7,938 nt of DNA, taken from CAYYWP01 sp964475125. GTDB lineage: Bacteria; Desulfobacterota; Binatia; HRBIN30; CADEER01. Position 1 is the first letter of the stretch, and each line of letters opens with the position of its first letter. The notes below the pieces were generated by a model, which searched no databases, had not been told where the DNA came from, and worked only from the letters and a program-made list of their open reading frames with translations. The translations under genes were made by a program, and so were the position numbers. The DNA lies in contig CAYYWP010000218.1 in the NCBI GenBank assembly GCA_964475125.1, positions 1 through 7,938 on the forward strand. Direction: 5' to 3'. Below, one piece after another: positions 1-7,500 of the stretch.

Positions 1-3
1 TCA

Positions 4-181
4 CGAGCCGTAGCCGCGGGACCTGTGCCCGCCGGCAGCGCCGCGCGCTGCCCGGAGGGGCGGGGTGCGGCAACGACACGCCCGTTGGGTTCGGCACCTC
101 CGGTTGCATCGCACCAGACCTCCCCACCACTCGGCAGCGCGCTGCGCTGCCCGCGGCTACAGGTCCCGCAGCCACGGCTCG
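4..181. repeat. Large imperfect inverted repeat (REP/MITE-like palindromic element)
   Basis: Positions 4-52 and 133-181 are inverted copies of one 49-bp unit, with about 43 of 49 positions matching by hand alignment. Each arm also contains its own perfect 8-bp stem with a 3-nt loop: GGCAGCGC/GCGCTGCC at 34-52 with loop CGC, and at 133-151 with loop GCT. The left arm can form a second hairpin, GCGGG/CCCGC. Pairing continues inward: GTGCG-GCAAC at 65-74 is complementary to GTTGC-AT-CGCAC at 103-114. Almost the whole segment could therefore fold into one long stem-loop. No coding sequence is credible here. The element lies just downstream of the leftward protease gene. It could be a paired REP element (REPIN/BIME), a small non-autonomous transposable element, or a structured RNA or terminator. 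Target-site duplications cannot be judged because the left flank is cut off. Confidence 0.7.
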
Positions 182-237
182 CCAGACACGCCTGCTGACA
201 AGTCGTCGCAGCGCGAGCGCATCGCCCGTCTCGCCGG
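182..237. other. Short non-coding stretch, no feature seen
   Basis: This is the remainder of the gap between the palindromic element and the stop codon of the leftward protease gene. I see no gene, no U-tract terminator and no strong hairpin. Any transcription stop for the leftward unit would more plausibly be provided by the palindrome at 4-181. Confidence 0.4.
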
Positions 238-1779
238 CTACCCAGCAGGGGCGCCACTGATCGCGTCGAGGGTCCGCCGCAAGGCTTCGATCAGCACCGT
301 CAGCCAGTCCGGCGGCGGGGGAGGCGGGCTGGGAGTCGGTGTCGGCGACGGTGAGTCGGTCGGCGTGGGCGTGACGGTAATGGTCGCCGAGGCCGTCGGC
401 GTGAGCGACGAGGTGGCGGTGGCCGACACCGTCGCGGTCGCCATGGCGGTCGCGGTGCGGGTCGGCACCGGCGTGCGGCTGGGCGTCTGGGTGCGCGTCG
501 GGCTGATGGTGCGACTCGGCGTGAGCGTGCGGCTCGGTGTGAGCGTGCGGCTGGGCGTCCTGGTCTGACTCGGCGTGCGGGTGATGGTCCCGGTGTGCGT
601 CACGGTGGCGGTGGGTGGCGGCGTCGGCGTGATCGTCGGCGTCGCCGAGGAAGTCGGCGGAATCGGGTAGACGAACTGGATCGCCGTGATGTCGTCGTCG
701 GCGAGGCTGGCGCAGCGGCCGTCGAAGTGCGCCATGGCTGCCATGGTGGCGGTGGTGTCGGCCGAGTGTCCGAGGCCCAAGCCGTGGCCGATCTCGTGGG
801 TGACGACCTCGGCCAGGTTGCACGGCGTCCAGATCGGGCATGCTCCCCAGCCGTCGTTGAGCGTCACCTTACCGGTGATGATGCGCCGGAAGGTGGTGTT
901 GTGGATGAGGCGCGTCTCGCCGGTGTTGCAGAAGCCGCCGACGGCGAGTACGCCGCGGCAATTGAGCGGCTCGTTGAGCTCGGCGAACGGGTCGTTGAAG
1001 ACGATCCGGTTGTCATCGGGGCAGCCGGCGAAAGGTGCCGGCATGGCGTCGCCGCTGCGTTGCAGCGCCAACGGGGTGTCGGGGATACCGCTCCAGGCCG
1101 CCAGCGCGGCGGTGACGGCGTCGCTCGACACGGCCGGGCCGAGGGTGGCGTCGCCGAGCGGGTCGACCAGGAAGCCGATCGCCAGGCCCTCATCCGGCTC
1201 GAACCAGCGCGAGAACGGGCTGAGTAGAGTGAACGACGGGCGCGGTTCGAGCCGCAGGGCCGTGAGGTCGGGACGGGTCTGCAAGGCGCCGCGCGGCGCG
1301 GCCGCGTGGCTTGCGGAGCGGGCGATGCGGGCTCGCAGGGTCGCCAGGGGCAGCGCGTCCTTGGCGAGCTGTGGGGCGTCTTGCCCCTTCGCATCGAGCA
1401 CGCGCACGCCGCGTCCCAGGTCGCGCGCCGCCTGTGGGCCATCCGGGCCGTCGACCAGCGTGTACTTGCCCATGGCCAGTCCGGTGGTGCGCAAGGTGCC
1501 GTCGCGGTTGGCGCTGAGGAAGACGAGCACGTGTTCGCCGACGCGGTACTCGGGGTTGCCGAACAGCCATTCCTGCCGTCGGCCGAAGCGGCCACCGGCT
1601 TCGCGCAGCACCAGCTCGCCGGGGCTGAGGGGGCCGAACAACACCTCCTCGACGTCCAGCGCGACGTAGGTGACGATCGCCCCGGTTGCCGGCTCCACGC
1701 CTGAGGCGATGCGTTCGACCTGTCCGCGCACCGCCGCGAGCGAGGTCGCGGCCAGGTCGCGCGCCCGCATCGGTACCAC
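238..1779 (-). CDS. Secreted matrixin-like zinc metalloprotease with Ser/Thr/Pro-rich tail
   Basis: Predicted extracellular zinc endopeptidase of the metzincin/matrixin type, 513 aa from the first standard start (GTG at 1779). The catalytic motif HEIGHGLGLGHS is at residues 328-339, giving zinc ligands H328, H332 and H338 and catalytic E329. The Met-turn is likely M346 or M349. Residues about 1-110 form an N-terminal beta-rich domain with the pattern VxxxVEEVLFG...GEHVLVFL...GKYTLV, often seen ahead of such proteases; I do not know its function. Cysteines at 253, 274, 284, 314, 320 and 356 suit disulfides in an exported protein. Residues 373-490 are a low-complexity Ser/Thr/Pro linker, followed by a short amphipathic C-terminal helix (DWLTVLIEALRRTLDAI). 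A typical signal peptide is encoded in frame just upstream (1780-1881) but lacks ATG, GTG or TTG, so the true N-terminus is probably longer. The gene follows the lipoprotein gene closely and is likely co-transcribed with it. Family call is firm; the substrate is unknown. Confidence 0.88.
   Translation of the reverse strand: MVPMRARDLAATSLAAVRGQVERIASGVEPATGAIVTYVALDVEEVLFGPLSPGELVLREAGGRFGRRQEWLFGNPEYRVGEHVLVFLSANRDGTLRTTGLAMGKYTLVDGPDGPQAARDLGRGVRVLDAKGQDAPQLAKDALPLATLRARIARSASHAAAPRGALQTRPDLTALRLEPRPSFTLLSPFSRWFEPDEGLAIGFLVDPLGDATLGPAVSSDAVTAALAAWSGIPDTPLALQRSGDAMPAPFAGCPDDNRIVFNDPFAELNEPLNCRGVLAVGGFCNTGETRLIHNTTFRRIITGKVTLNDGWGACPIWTPCNLAEVVTHEIGHGLGLGHSADTTATMAAMAHFDGRCASLADDDITAIQFVYPIPPTSSATPTITPTPPPTATVTHTGTITRTPSQTRTPSRTLTPSRTLTPSRTISPTRTQTPSRTPVPTRTATAMATATVSATATSSLTPTASATITVTPTPTDSPSPTPTPSPPPPPPDWLTVLIEALRRTLDAISGAPAG
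310..663 (-). repeat. Ser/Thr/Pro-rich low-complexity repeat region of the protease
   Basis: This codes for protease residues 373-490, a tail made almost only of T, P, S, R, A and V. Its clearest unit is the hexapeptide SRTLTP, present twice in tandem, with decayed copies around it (SRTISP, TRTQTP, SRTPVP). At DNA level the two best copies are 17-bp near-identical direct repeats at 518-534 and 536-552, differing at one base, with an 18-bp period. Such linkers in secreted proteins are usually disordered spacers and may be O-glycosylated. The region is prone to length change by slippage or recombination. Confidence 0.75.
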
Positions 1780-1881
1780 GGTCGTCGCCGAAGCGTGGCC
1801 AGGGCGCAGCGACGGGATCGACAGCAGCAGCGCGAGAGCGAGCCCGACAGTACCCCGCCGCCGGCCCTCCCGCCGTCTCAG
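1780..1881 (-). other. In-frame signal-peptide extension of the protease with no standard start codon
   Basis: Reading the protease frame upstream of its GTG gives 34 further codons that form a textbook Sec signal peptide. There is an Arg-rich n-region (about seven Arg), a hydrophobic core VGLALALLLSIPSL, and an ASA cleavage site just before TTVVPM. Upstream of this the frame is closed by TAA at 1969-1971. No ATG, GTG or TTG lies between that stop and 1779. The only near-cognate candidate is CTG at 1879-1881, which overlaps the TGA stop of the lipoprotein gene (1878-1880), an arrangement that suits translational coupling. A sequencing error that hides a normal start, or a natural mutation, is the alternative. 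Confidence 0.65.
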
Positions 1882-2444
1882 AACTCGGGAAACGGCAGCG
1901 GCTCCTCTTCGTAATACATCACCGCGATGACCTTCTTGCCCGTCTTCGGATCCTCGCTGATCATCACGTTAGTGATCGTATCGCCCTTTTTGAACGACAA
2001 AAACGAGCGCTCCGGGCCGCCGTATTCCTGCTCCACCTTCCAGCCGCGCTCGCTCATGTTGTCCTTGTACAGGCCGAACAGCTTGGGGGTCTCCGCGTCG
2101 GCCTCGAAGACCACGTTGCGAGCGCCCTGGGGTCCATCGGTGGAGACTTTGATCTCGGCGCCTTCCGGCATCGGGATGTCGGCCGGGAAGTCAGCCGGCA
2201 GGTCGGCCGCTCCACTCGGCGTCGCCGACACGGTGGGCGCCTCGCGCGCCTCGACATCGCCCTGCACCATCTCGCCGTCCTGCTGTTCCTGCACGGCCCG
2301 CGGGGTGGTCTTGAGCGACCATACAGTGGCCTTGCGTACCGTCGGCGTCGGCGGGGGCTCCGGGGTATGGCTGCCACACCGACACGAGCCGAACGGCAGT
2401 GCCAGCAGGGTGACCAGGGCGAACCGTGCGCAGCGGCGATGCAT
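1878..2444 (-). CDS. Predicted lipoprotein of unknown function
   Basis: 188-aa protein probably exported and lipid-anchored. Residues 1-21 show a basic start, the hydrophobic stretch FALVTLLALPFG and a lipobox-like PFGSC with C21 as the likely acylated cysteine. Phe at -3 is atypical, so plain secretion is possible. Residues 25-80 are Pro/Thr/Glu-rich and look like a flexible spacer. The folded part begins with LPADFPADIPMPEGAEI (residues 82-98), a signature seen in many uncharacterised secreted bacterial proteins. It continues to residue 178 as an alpha/beta domain in which a helix (LFGLYKDNMSERGWKV) is followed by strands ending VIAVMYYEEE. I do not assign a function. The ATG at 2444 is supported by a strong AGGAGG 10 nt upstream. 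Its stop overlaps the apparent start of the secreted protease, so both products probably act in the envelope or outside it. Confidence 0.82.
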   Translation of the reverse strand: MHRRCARFALVTLLALPFGSCRCGSHTPEPPPTPTVRKATVWSLKTTPRAVQEQQDGEMVQGDVEAREAPTVSATPSGAADLPADFPADIPMPEGAEIKVSTDGPQGARNVVFEADAETPKLFGLYKDNMSERGWKVEQEYGGPERSFLSFKKGDTITNVMISEDPKTGKKVIAVMYYEEEPLPFPEF

Positions 2445-2454
2445 AGATCCGCGA

Positions 2455-2460
2455 CCTCCT
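2455..2460 (-). promoter_or_regulatory. Shine-Dalgarno AGGAGG of the lipoprotein gene
   Basis: A perfect AGGAGG on the minus strand lies 10 nt ahead of the ATG at 2444. It is the strongest ribosome-binding site in the window and fixes the start of the lipoprotein gene. Confidence 0.7.
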
Positions 2461-2475
2461 CAGCCTCAATCCGCC

Positions 2476-2503
2476 ACTCTACACAGATCGCCCCCTGCAG
2501 CAA
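2476..2503 (-). promoter_or_regulatory. Possible sigma70-type promoter for the leftward unit
   Basis: In the gap between the divergent genes, the minus strand reads TTGCTG (2503-2498), a 16-nt spacer, then TAGAGT (2481-2476). These match the -35 and -10 consensus at 3/6 and 4/6 positions. Transcription would start about 25-30 nt upstream of the lipoprotein ATG. Promoters of GC-rich bacteria often deviate from consensus, so this is only a candidate. I found no comparably good rightward promoter, although one must lie in or near this 120-bp gap. Confidence 0.3.
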
Positions 2504-2564
2504 GCTCGCCGTGTGCCTTGCTGGCAGGGCGGAGCCAGGCCTGGTAGACGTGCAGTTCCCCGTC

Positions 2565-3686
2565 ATGGCGAGTCGCTTCTGTACGCAGTGCGGCGCATCG
2601 CTGCTACGCGACGCTCACTTCTGCGCCGCCTGCGGCGCGCCCGAGGGCGCCGGGTCGTCGCGCCCGTTGCTGGGCGCCGCGCTGTCGCGCTTTGCCCCCG
2701 GGTTGGTACTGGCGACCGTCATCAGCCTCGGTGCCATCACCGTCGGCCTCGGGGCGCGCTCGGCCAACCCGCCCAACTTGCCGCCATCGCAGGCCGGCGC
2801 GCCGGGTATGCCGCCCGGTCACCCCCCGGTCGAGGTGCCGGCCGAGGTGCGCAGCGCGATCGACAAGTTGGCGGCCCACGCCAAGGCCAACCCGGATGAC
2901 CGGGACGCCTGGCGACAACTGGGCTTCGTGCAGTACCGCGCCGGCCAGGTCGACCCGAAGTATCTCCAAGAAGCCGCCGCGACCTACACCCATCTCCTGG
3001 CCGGCGATCCGAACGATCTCGACGCCCTGCGCGGCCTCGGCAACATCGCCTACGATCGCGACGATCCGGCGGCGGCGGTCGACTTCTTCCGTCGCTACCT
3101 GGCGCAGAAGCCGGACGATCTCGGGGTGCAGACGGACCTCGGCACGATGCTGCTGGCCAGCCACCAGAACGAGGCGGCGCTGCAGACGTACCGAGCGGTC
3201 CTGCAAGCCGACCCGACTTTTTTTCAGGCCCAGTTCAACCTGGCGCTGGCCTACCGCGCCACCGGCGACCAGGCACAAGCCCTAGCGGCGTTAATCCGCG
3301 CCCGCGACATCGCGCCTGACGCCAACGCTCGCAACCGGGTCGAGAGCGTGTTGGCGCAGGTCAGCGGCACACCGGTGGCAAGCACGTCGACGCCGGGGGC
3401 CAACGTGGCCGGGAACCTGCGCGCCGGGGTCGAAGCCGTCTTTCGCGCCCATCCGATCGTCGGCCCGCGCGTCGATCGCATCGACTGGTCGGGGGCGACC
3501 GCCCTGCGCGTGATGCTGCGCGAGTTTCCCATGCAGGCAATGCCGCAACCGGTGCGCGAGACGTTCATCCGGCGCATCCGCAGCGGCCTGGTCGACAGCA
3601 AGGCGCGGCACGGCGTCACCGACCCCTTGCGCGTGGAGCTGGTCGACGCCGGCAACGGGCAGGTCATGGAAGTCATCACCGAGTAG
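2565..3686 (+). CDS. Zinc-ribbon, membrane-anchored TPR protein
   Basis: 373-aa protein in three parts. Residues 6-23 form a zinc ribbon with ligands C6, C9, C20 and C23 (CTQC...CAAC). Residues about 45-64 are a single hydrophobic segment, likely membrane-spanning. After a Pro-rich spacer, residues about 95-265 hold four tetratricopeptide-like repeats, for example WRQLGFVQYRAGQ, LRGLGNIAYDRDD, TDLGTMLLASHQN and FNLALAYRATGDQ, which serve as a protein-binding scaffold. Residues 285-373 are a conserved-looking C-terminal domain I do not recognise. The frame stays open far upstream over the leftward genes, but only the part from ATG 2565 looks like protein; GTG at 2550 is a possible alternative start. 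No strong ribosome-binding site is visible. It heads a rightward run with the AAA+/VWA chaperone genes 16 nt downstream, so an adaptor or assembly role for that module is a reasonable inference, without direct proof. Zinc-ribbon/TPR proteins of this layout are otherwise generic. Confidence 0.85.
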   Translation: MASRFCTQCGASLLRDAHFCAACGAPEGAGSSRPLLGAALSRFAPGLVLATVISLGAITVGLGARSANPPNLPPSQAGAPGMPPGHPPVEVPAEVRSAIDKLAAHAKANPDDRDAWRQLGFVQYRAGQVDPKYLQEAAATYTHLLAGDPNDLDALRGLGNIAYDRDDPAAAVDFFRRYLAQKPDDLGVQTDLGTMLLASHQNEAALQTYRAVLQADPTFFQAQFNLALAYRATGDQAQALAALIRARDIAPDANARNRVESVLAQVSGTPVASTSTPGANVAGNLRAGVEAVFRAHPIVGPRVDRIDWSGATALRVMLREFPMQAMPQPVRETFIRRIRSGLVDSKARHGVTDPLRVELVDAGNGQVMEVITE

Positions 3687-3702
3687 GGCACGCCCGTCCG
3701 AC

Positions 3703-4503
3703 ATGAGCGAGACGCCATACTACCTGCCGATCGGCGATGAGGTGACCATCTTCGAGTCCGCCTACGCCTGTCGGCTCCCGGTCCTGCTGAAGGGGCCGAC
3801 CGGTTGCGGCAAGACGCGTTTCGTCGAGCACATGGCACACCGCCTGCGCGGCACGGGGCCGGCGGGCGATGGAAACCTCATCACGGTCGCCTGCCACGAA
3901 GACCTGACCGGCAGCGACCTGGTCGGCCGCTACCTGATCAAGGGCGACGAGACGGTGTGGGTGGACGGCCCGTTGACCCAGGCGGTGCGCAGCGGCGCGT
4001 TCTGTTATCTCGACGAGATCGTCGAGGCGCGCAAGGACACCACGGTCCTCATCCACCCGCTCACCGATCACCGCCGCATCCTGCCGGTCGACAAGCGCGG
4101 CGAGATCATCGAGGCCCATCCCGACTTCCTGCTCGTGATCTCGTACAACCCCGGTTACCAGAGCGTGCTGAAGGACTTGAAACACTCCACTCGACAGCGC
4201 TTCGTCACCATCGACTTCGATTACCCGCCGCGCGACAAGGAAGCGCAGATCATCGCCCACGAGAGCGGCGCCAAGCTCGACCTCGCCATGGAGCTCGCCA
4301 AGCTGGGCGAGAAGGTCCGCCACCTGAAAGCGAGCGGGCTGGAGGAAGGCGTCAGTACCCGTCTGCTGGTCTACGCCGGACAGTTGATCCGCCACGGCGT
4401 CGCCCCGCGCCGCGCCTGCCAAGTGTCGGTGGGGAAGTCGCTGACCGACGACGTCGAGAGCCAGCGCGCCATCGACGAGCTGGTGTGCTCGATCTTCGGT
4501 TGA
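3703..4503 (+). CDS. CbbQ/NirQ/NorQ-type MoxR AAA+ ATPase
   Basis: 266-aa AAA+ ATPase of the MoxR clade, full length for the CbbQ/NorQ family. Visible motifs are Walker A GPTGCGKT (31-38), Walker B FCYLDE (100-105), a sensor-1 region SYNPGYQS (147-154, N149), a likely arginine finger in STRQRF (162-167) and a sensor-2 region STRLL (218-222). The stretch ACHEDLTGSDLVGRYL (64-79) is typical of CbbQ/NorQ. Family members form hexameric rings that work with a VWA partner (CbbO or NorD) to activate metalloenzymes: CbbQ remodels inhibited Rubisco, and NorQ is needed for metal insertion into nitric oxide reductase. The VWA partner lies 31 nt downstream. No Rubisco or NO reductase gene is present in the window, so the client is unknown and I withhold a gene symbol. 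The ATG at 3703 gives the usual N-terminus; its ribosome-binding site is weak. Confidence 0.93.
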   Translation: MSETPYYLPIGDEVTIFESAYACRLPVLLKGPTGCGKTRFVEHMAHRLRGTGPAGDGNLITVACHEDLTGSDLVGRYLIKGDETVWVDGPLTQAVRSGAFCYLDEIVEARKDTTVLIHPLTDHRRILPVDKRGEIIEAHPDFLLVISYNPGYQSVLKDLKHSTRQRFVTIDFDYPPRDKEAQIIAHESGAKLDLAMELAKLGEKVRHLKASGLEEGVSTRLLVYAGQLIRHGVAPRRACQVSVGKSLTDDVESQRAIDELVCSIFG

Positions 4504-4534
4504 GCGCGCGCCGCGGCGGCAAGGCAGAGCTGCG

Positions 4535-7500
4535 ATGGTGAGCAGCCTGCGCCACATCTGGCTCAGCACGCACTTGCTCGACCACCCCGAAGGGGCGGCC
4601 GCGCATGCGGCGGCGGCGGCGCTGGGCAGCGCCGCGCACGCCCACCTGCTCGCCGCCGGCGACCGACTGGCCGCCGCGTCGGCGACGCTGGCACAACGCT
4701 ATTACCGCCGCGCCGCCGCGGCGTGGCAGACCTTTGGCGCCGACGGCTTCGAGCGCTGGCTGGCACTCGGCGAGGCGCTCGCCACCCGCGAGCCACTGAC
4801 GCGCGACGGCGCGGTGGCTTTCTTCGGCCTCGCCCCGAGCGCCTTCGGCCGCGCCGGGCTCGACACCGCCGCTGCGTGGTGCGCGCTCGGGCGCGAGCTG
4901 GCGGCCACCTCAGCGAAGCTCGCGGCGATCTTCTTTCGCACCACCGGCACGCTGCTGCGCCGCGCCGACGCGCTGACCCGCCTGCACAGCTGGGTGGAGG
5001 TCGGCATCGATCTCTACGGGCAACGGGACTGGCACGGCGAGTTTCTCGCCCGGGCCTACTTCGCCGCCGCCCCACAGGCGGTCGCCGCCCTGCACCCCGG
5101 CGCCTATCGCCTCTGGGCGGGGGCGGGCGCGGCGCTCTCGCCGACCGTCAAGGACCGCGAGTTCTTCGCCACGCTGCCGCGCGTGCTGGCGCACTGGAGC
5201 GCCACCGAGCAAGCACTGCTGCTGCGCACGGTGATCGCGATGGCGGTGCCGGCGGCGGCAGAGGCGCACGCACTCTACCGCGCCCTGCCCGATGCACTTG
5301 CCGAGCTGCCGGCACCGGTGCGGGCGGCGTTGCTGGGCGTGCTGCAGCAGACGGGCCCGCGCTTGGTGGGGGCGATCGGCGAGGTTGCGCCGGTGGCGGG
5401 AGCGTTGCTGCGCCAAGTCCCGCCAGCCGCGGCCGCCGACGCCGTCGCCCAGCTCGAGCGCGTCGCCGCGGTGTGCCCGGCCGGGGTGATTCCGGCCCTG
5501 CGCGCCTTGCCGCGACTCTACGAGAGCGCGGCGCCGGAGCGCGTGCGCGAGTGGTTTGCGGTCGGGCTCGACGTGGCGCGGCGAAACGCCGATGCCGGCC
5601 TCGCCTTCTTCGCCCTCGAATCTCGCACCAGCGCCAAGGCGCTGCGCGCCGATTCGACCGCCGCCAGCCTCGATGAGGAACAAGGCCTGCTGCGCAAGTA
5701 CGTGCAGATGTTGAGCGGTGCGCCGGCCGCCATCCGCGGTCTCGACACGGTTCGCCTGCGCGCTCCGCTCGAGGAGTGGCCGGGCGAGAACGAGATCGCG
5801 CTGCCCCTGCGTGTCGATTGGCAGACGACGCACGAAGAGAACCAGCGCATCTATCGCTATCTGGCCGCCCAGCTCGCCGGCCGGCGCGAGTTCGGTACCT
5901 ACGCGCTGGCGACGATCGACGCCGACGGCGACGCCGACGCTCCAGCGGGTGGCGCGCTCTTCCGCTACGTGACCGCGGCGGAGCGGCCGGAAGCCTTCGA
6001 GGATCTCTTTCTGCTCGCCGAGGGCGTGCGCATCCATCATCGGCTGTGCGGCGCCTACCGCGGGCTGGCGGAAGATGGACGCTGGGTGGCAGCGCGGGCG
6101 CTCGAGCGCGCCGCGGCACAGGCGGCGCCGGCCGGGCGCGGCGAGCGGCTCGACGCCGTGTTGGCGGCCCTGTGGCGGGGGCCGGCTGGCGGCGCGCTGC
6201 CGGCCTGGCTCGATGCGCAGAGCGTCGCCCTGGTCGCGCGCCGCGCCGCGCCGCTGGCCGCGCCGAGCGCGACGGTGGCCGATTCGCTGCGCGTGGCCGC
6301 CGCGCTCGTCACGGCGCTGACGGCGGCCGAGCTGGCGGCGCTCGCCGGCGAGGCGGTGCGCGACGGCTTTCGCCTCGAGAAGCTCGCCGGCGATGCCCGG
6401 CTCGACCTCATCGAGGATGAGCACGGCGTGCCCTACGACCGCGTCAGCCCGCCCGCGACCGAACCGGTCGGGTCTGCCCCCGAGCCGCCGGGCGAGGAGG
6501 CGCGCCTGACCCTGCCGCTGTCACACGACGGCGAGGAGCGAGGCGGCGGTGCCCTCCCGGTCTCGCCCGAGGAACTGCGGCGCCTGCTGGATCAGGGCGT
6601 CGATCTGAAGATCAGCCAGGCACCGGGCGCAGACGTCGACGGCCTCGGCCTGTTCATCACCGACCTGATCGGCAAGCTGCCGAGCGAACAGCTCGAGCGC
6701 CTGCGGCGGTTGCTCGGCGATCCCGACGCGGCGCCGCGCCGCGGCTTGCGGCGCTTCGGCGAGCCGGGCAGCGATGGCGCCTTCTTCGCCTATGACGAGT
6801 GGGACTACCACATCGCCGACTACCGCAGCCGCTGGTGCAAGCTCTTCGAGCTCGGCATCGAGGGCGACTCCGGCGAGTTCTTCACCCGCACCTTGGGCGA
6901 ATACGCGCAGCTCATTCCCGAGGTGCGCCGGCAGTTTCAGCGCCTCCGCCCGGAGATGTACCGCCTCATCCGCGGCTTGGAAGACGGCGAGGATTTCGAC
7001 CTCAACGCGACCATCGCGGCGCGCGTCGACCGCCGCGCCGGCCTGGCGCCATCGAGCCGCCTCTACATGGCCCGCCAGCGCGCCGAACGCGATGTCGCGG
7101 CCCTCTTCCTGCTCGACATGAGCGCCTCGACCGACGAGCCGCTGATCCCGCCTGGGCTCGCCGCCGCGGATCGCGACGCGAGCGCCCGCCGTGGCCCGGT
7201 GCGGCCGCGGCGCATCATCGACGTGACCAAGGAGACCCTGGTCATCATGGCCGAGGCGCTCGAGGCGATCGGCGACGCCTACGCCATCTACGGCTTCTCC
7301 GGTCACGGCCGCGACCGCGTCGAGGTCTACCGGGTGAAGTCGTTCGCCGAGGCGCTCAACCCCGCCGTCAAGGCGCGCCTCGGCGGCATCGAGCCCAAAC
7401 GCAGCACGCGCATGGGCGCGGCGCTGCGCCACGCGGTCGAGAAGCTGTCGGCGGTCACCTCGCGCATCAAGCATCTCTTCCTGCTCAGCGACGGCTTCCC

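Noticed and set aside
486..570. Tandem short repeats as a possible CRISPR array
   Set aside because: The 18-bp period lies within a coding frame and gives SRTLTP peptide repeats. There are no spacers of uniform length and no cas genes.
65..1704. Several plus-strand open frames across the protease region
   Set aside because: They are antisense shadows; the Val/Gly-rich repeat peptide is simply the complement of the Ser/Thr/Pro tail. The minus-strand frame carries the complete metzincin motif.
1686..2564. Open plus-strand frame extending the zinc-ribbon/TPR gene about 293 codons upstream
   Set aside because: It runs antisense to the lipoprotein and the start of the protease. Its peptide is Arg/Ala-rich with no domain, and the zinc ribbon begins exactly at the ATG at 2565. 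Long open antisense frames are expected at this base composition.
3218..3224. Run of seven T in the TPR gene as a possible slippage or frameshift site
   Set aside because: The frame continues intact through the run and encodes a normal TPR sequence (DPTFFQAQFNLALAY). Nothing in the alternative frames suggests a functional shifted product.
4504..4534. GC-rich gap between the AAA+ and VWA genes as a terminator
   Set aside because: It is only 31 nt, without a U-tract, and the flanking genes are a known functional pair expected to be co-transcribed.
4910..6424. Long minus-strand open frame (about 500 codons) inside the VWA gene
   Set aside because: The peptide is rich in Arg, Gln and Gly with no recognisable domain. 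The plus strand encodes a continuous family-specific protein through to the VWA domain.
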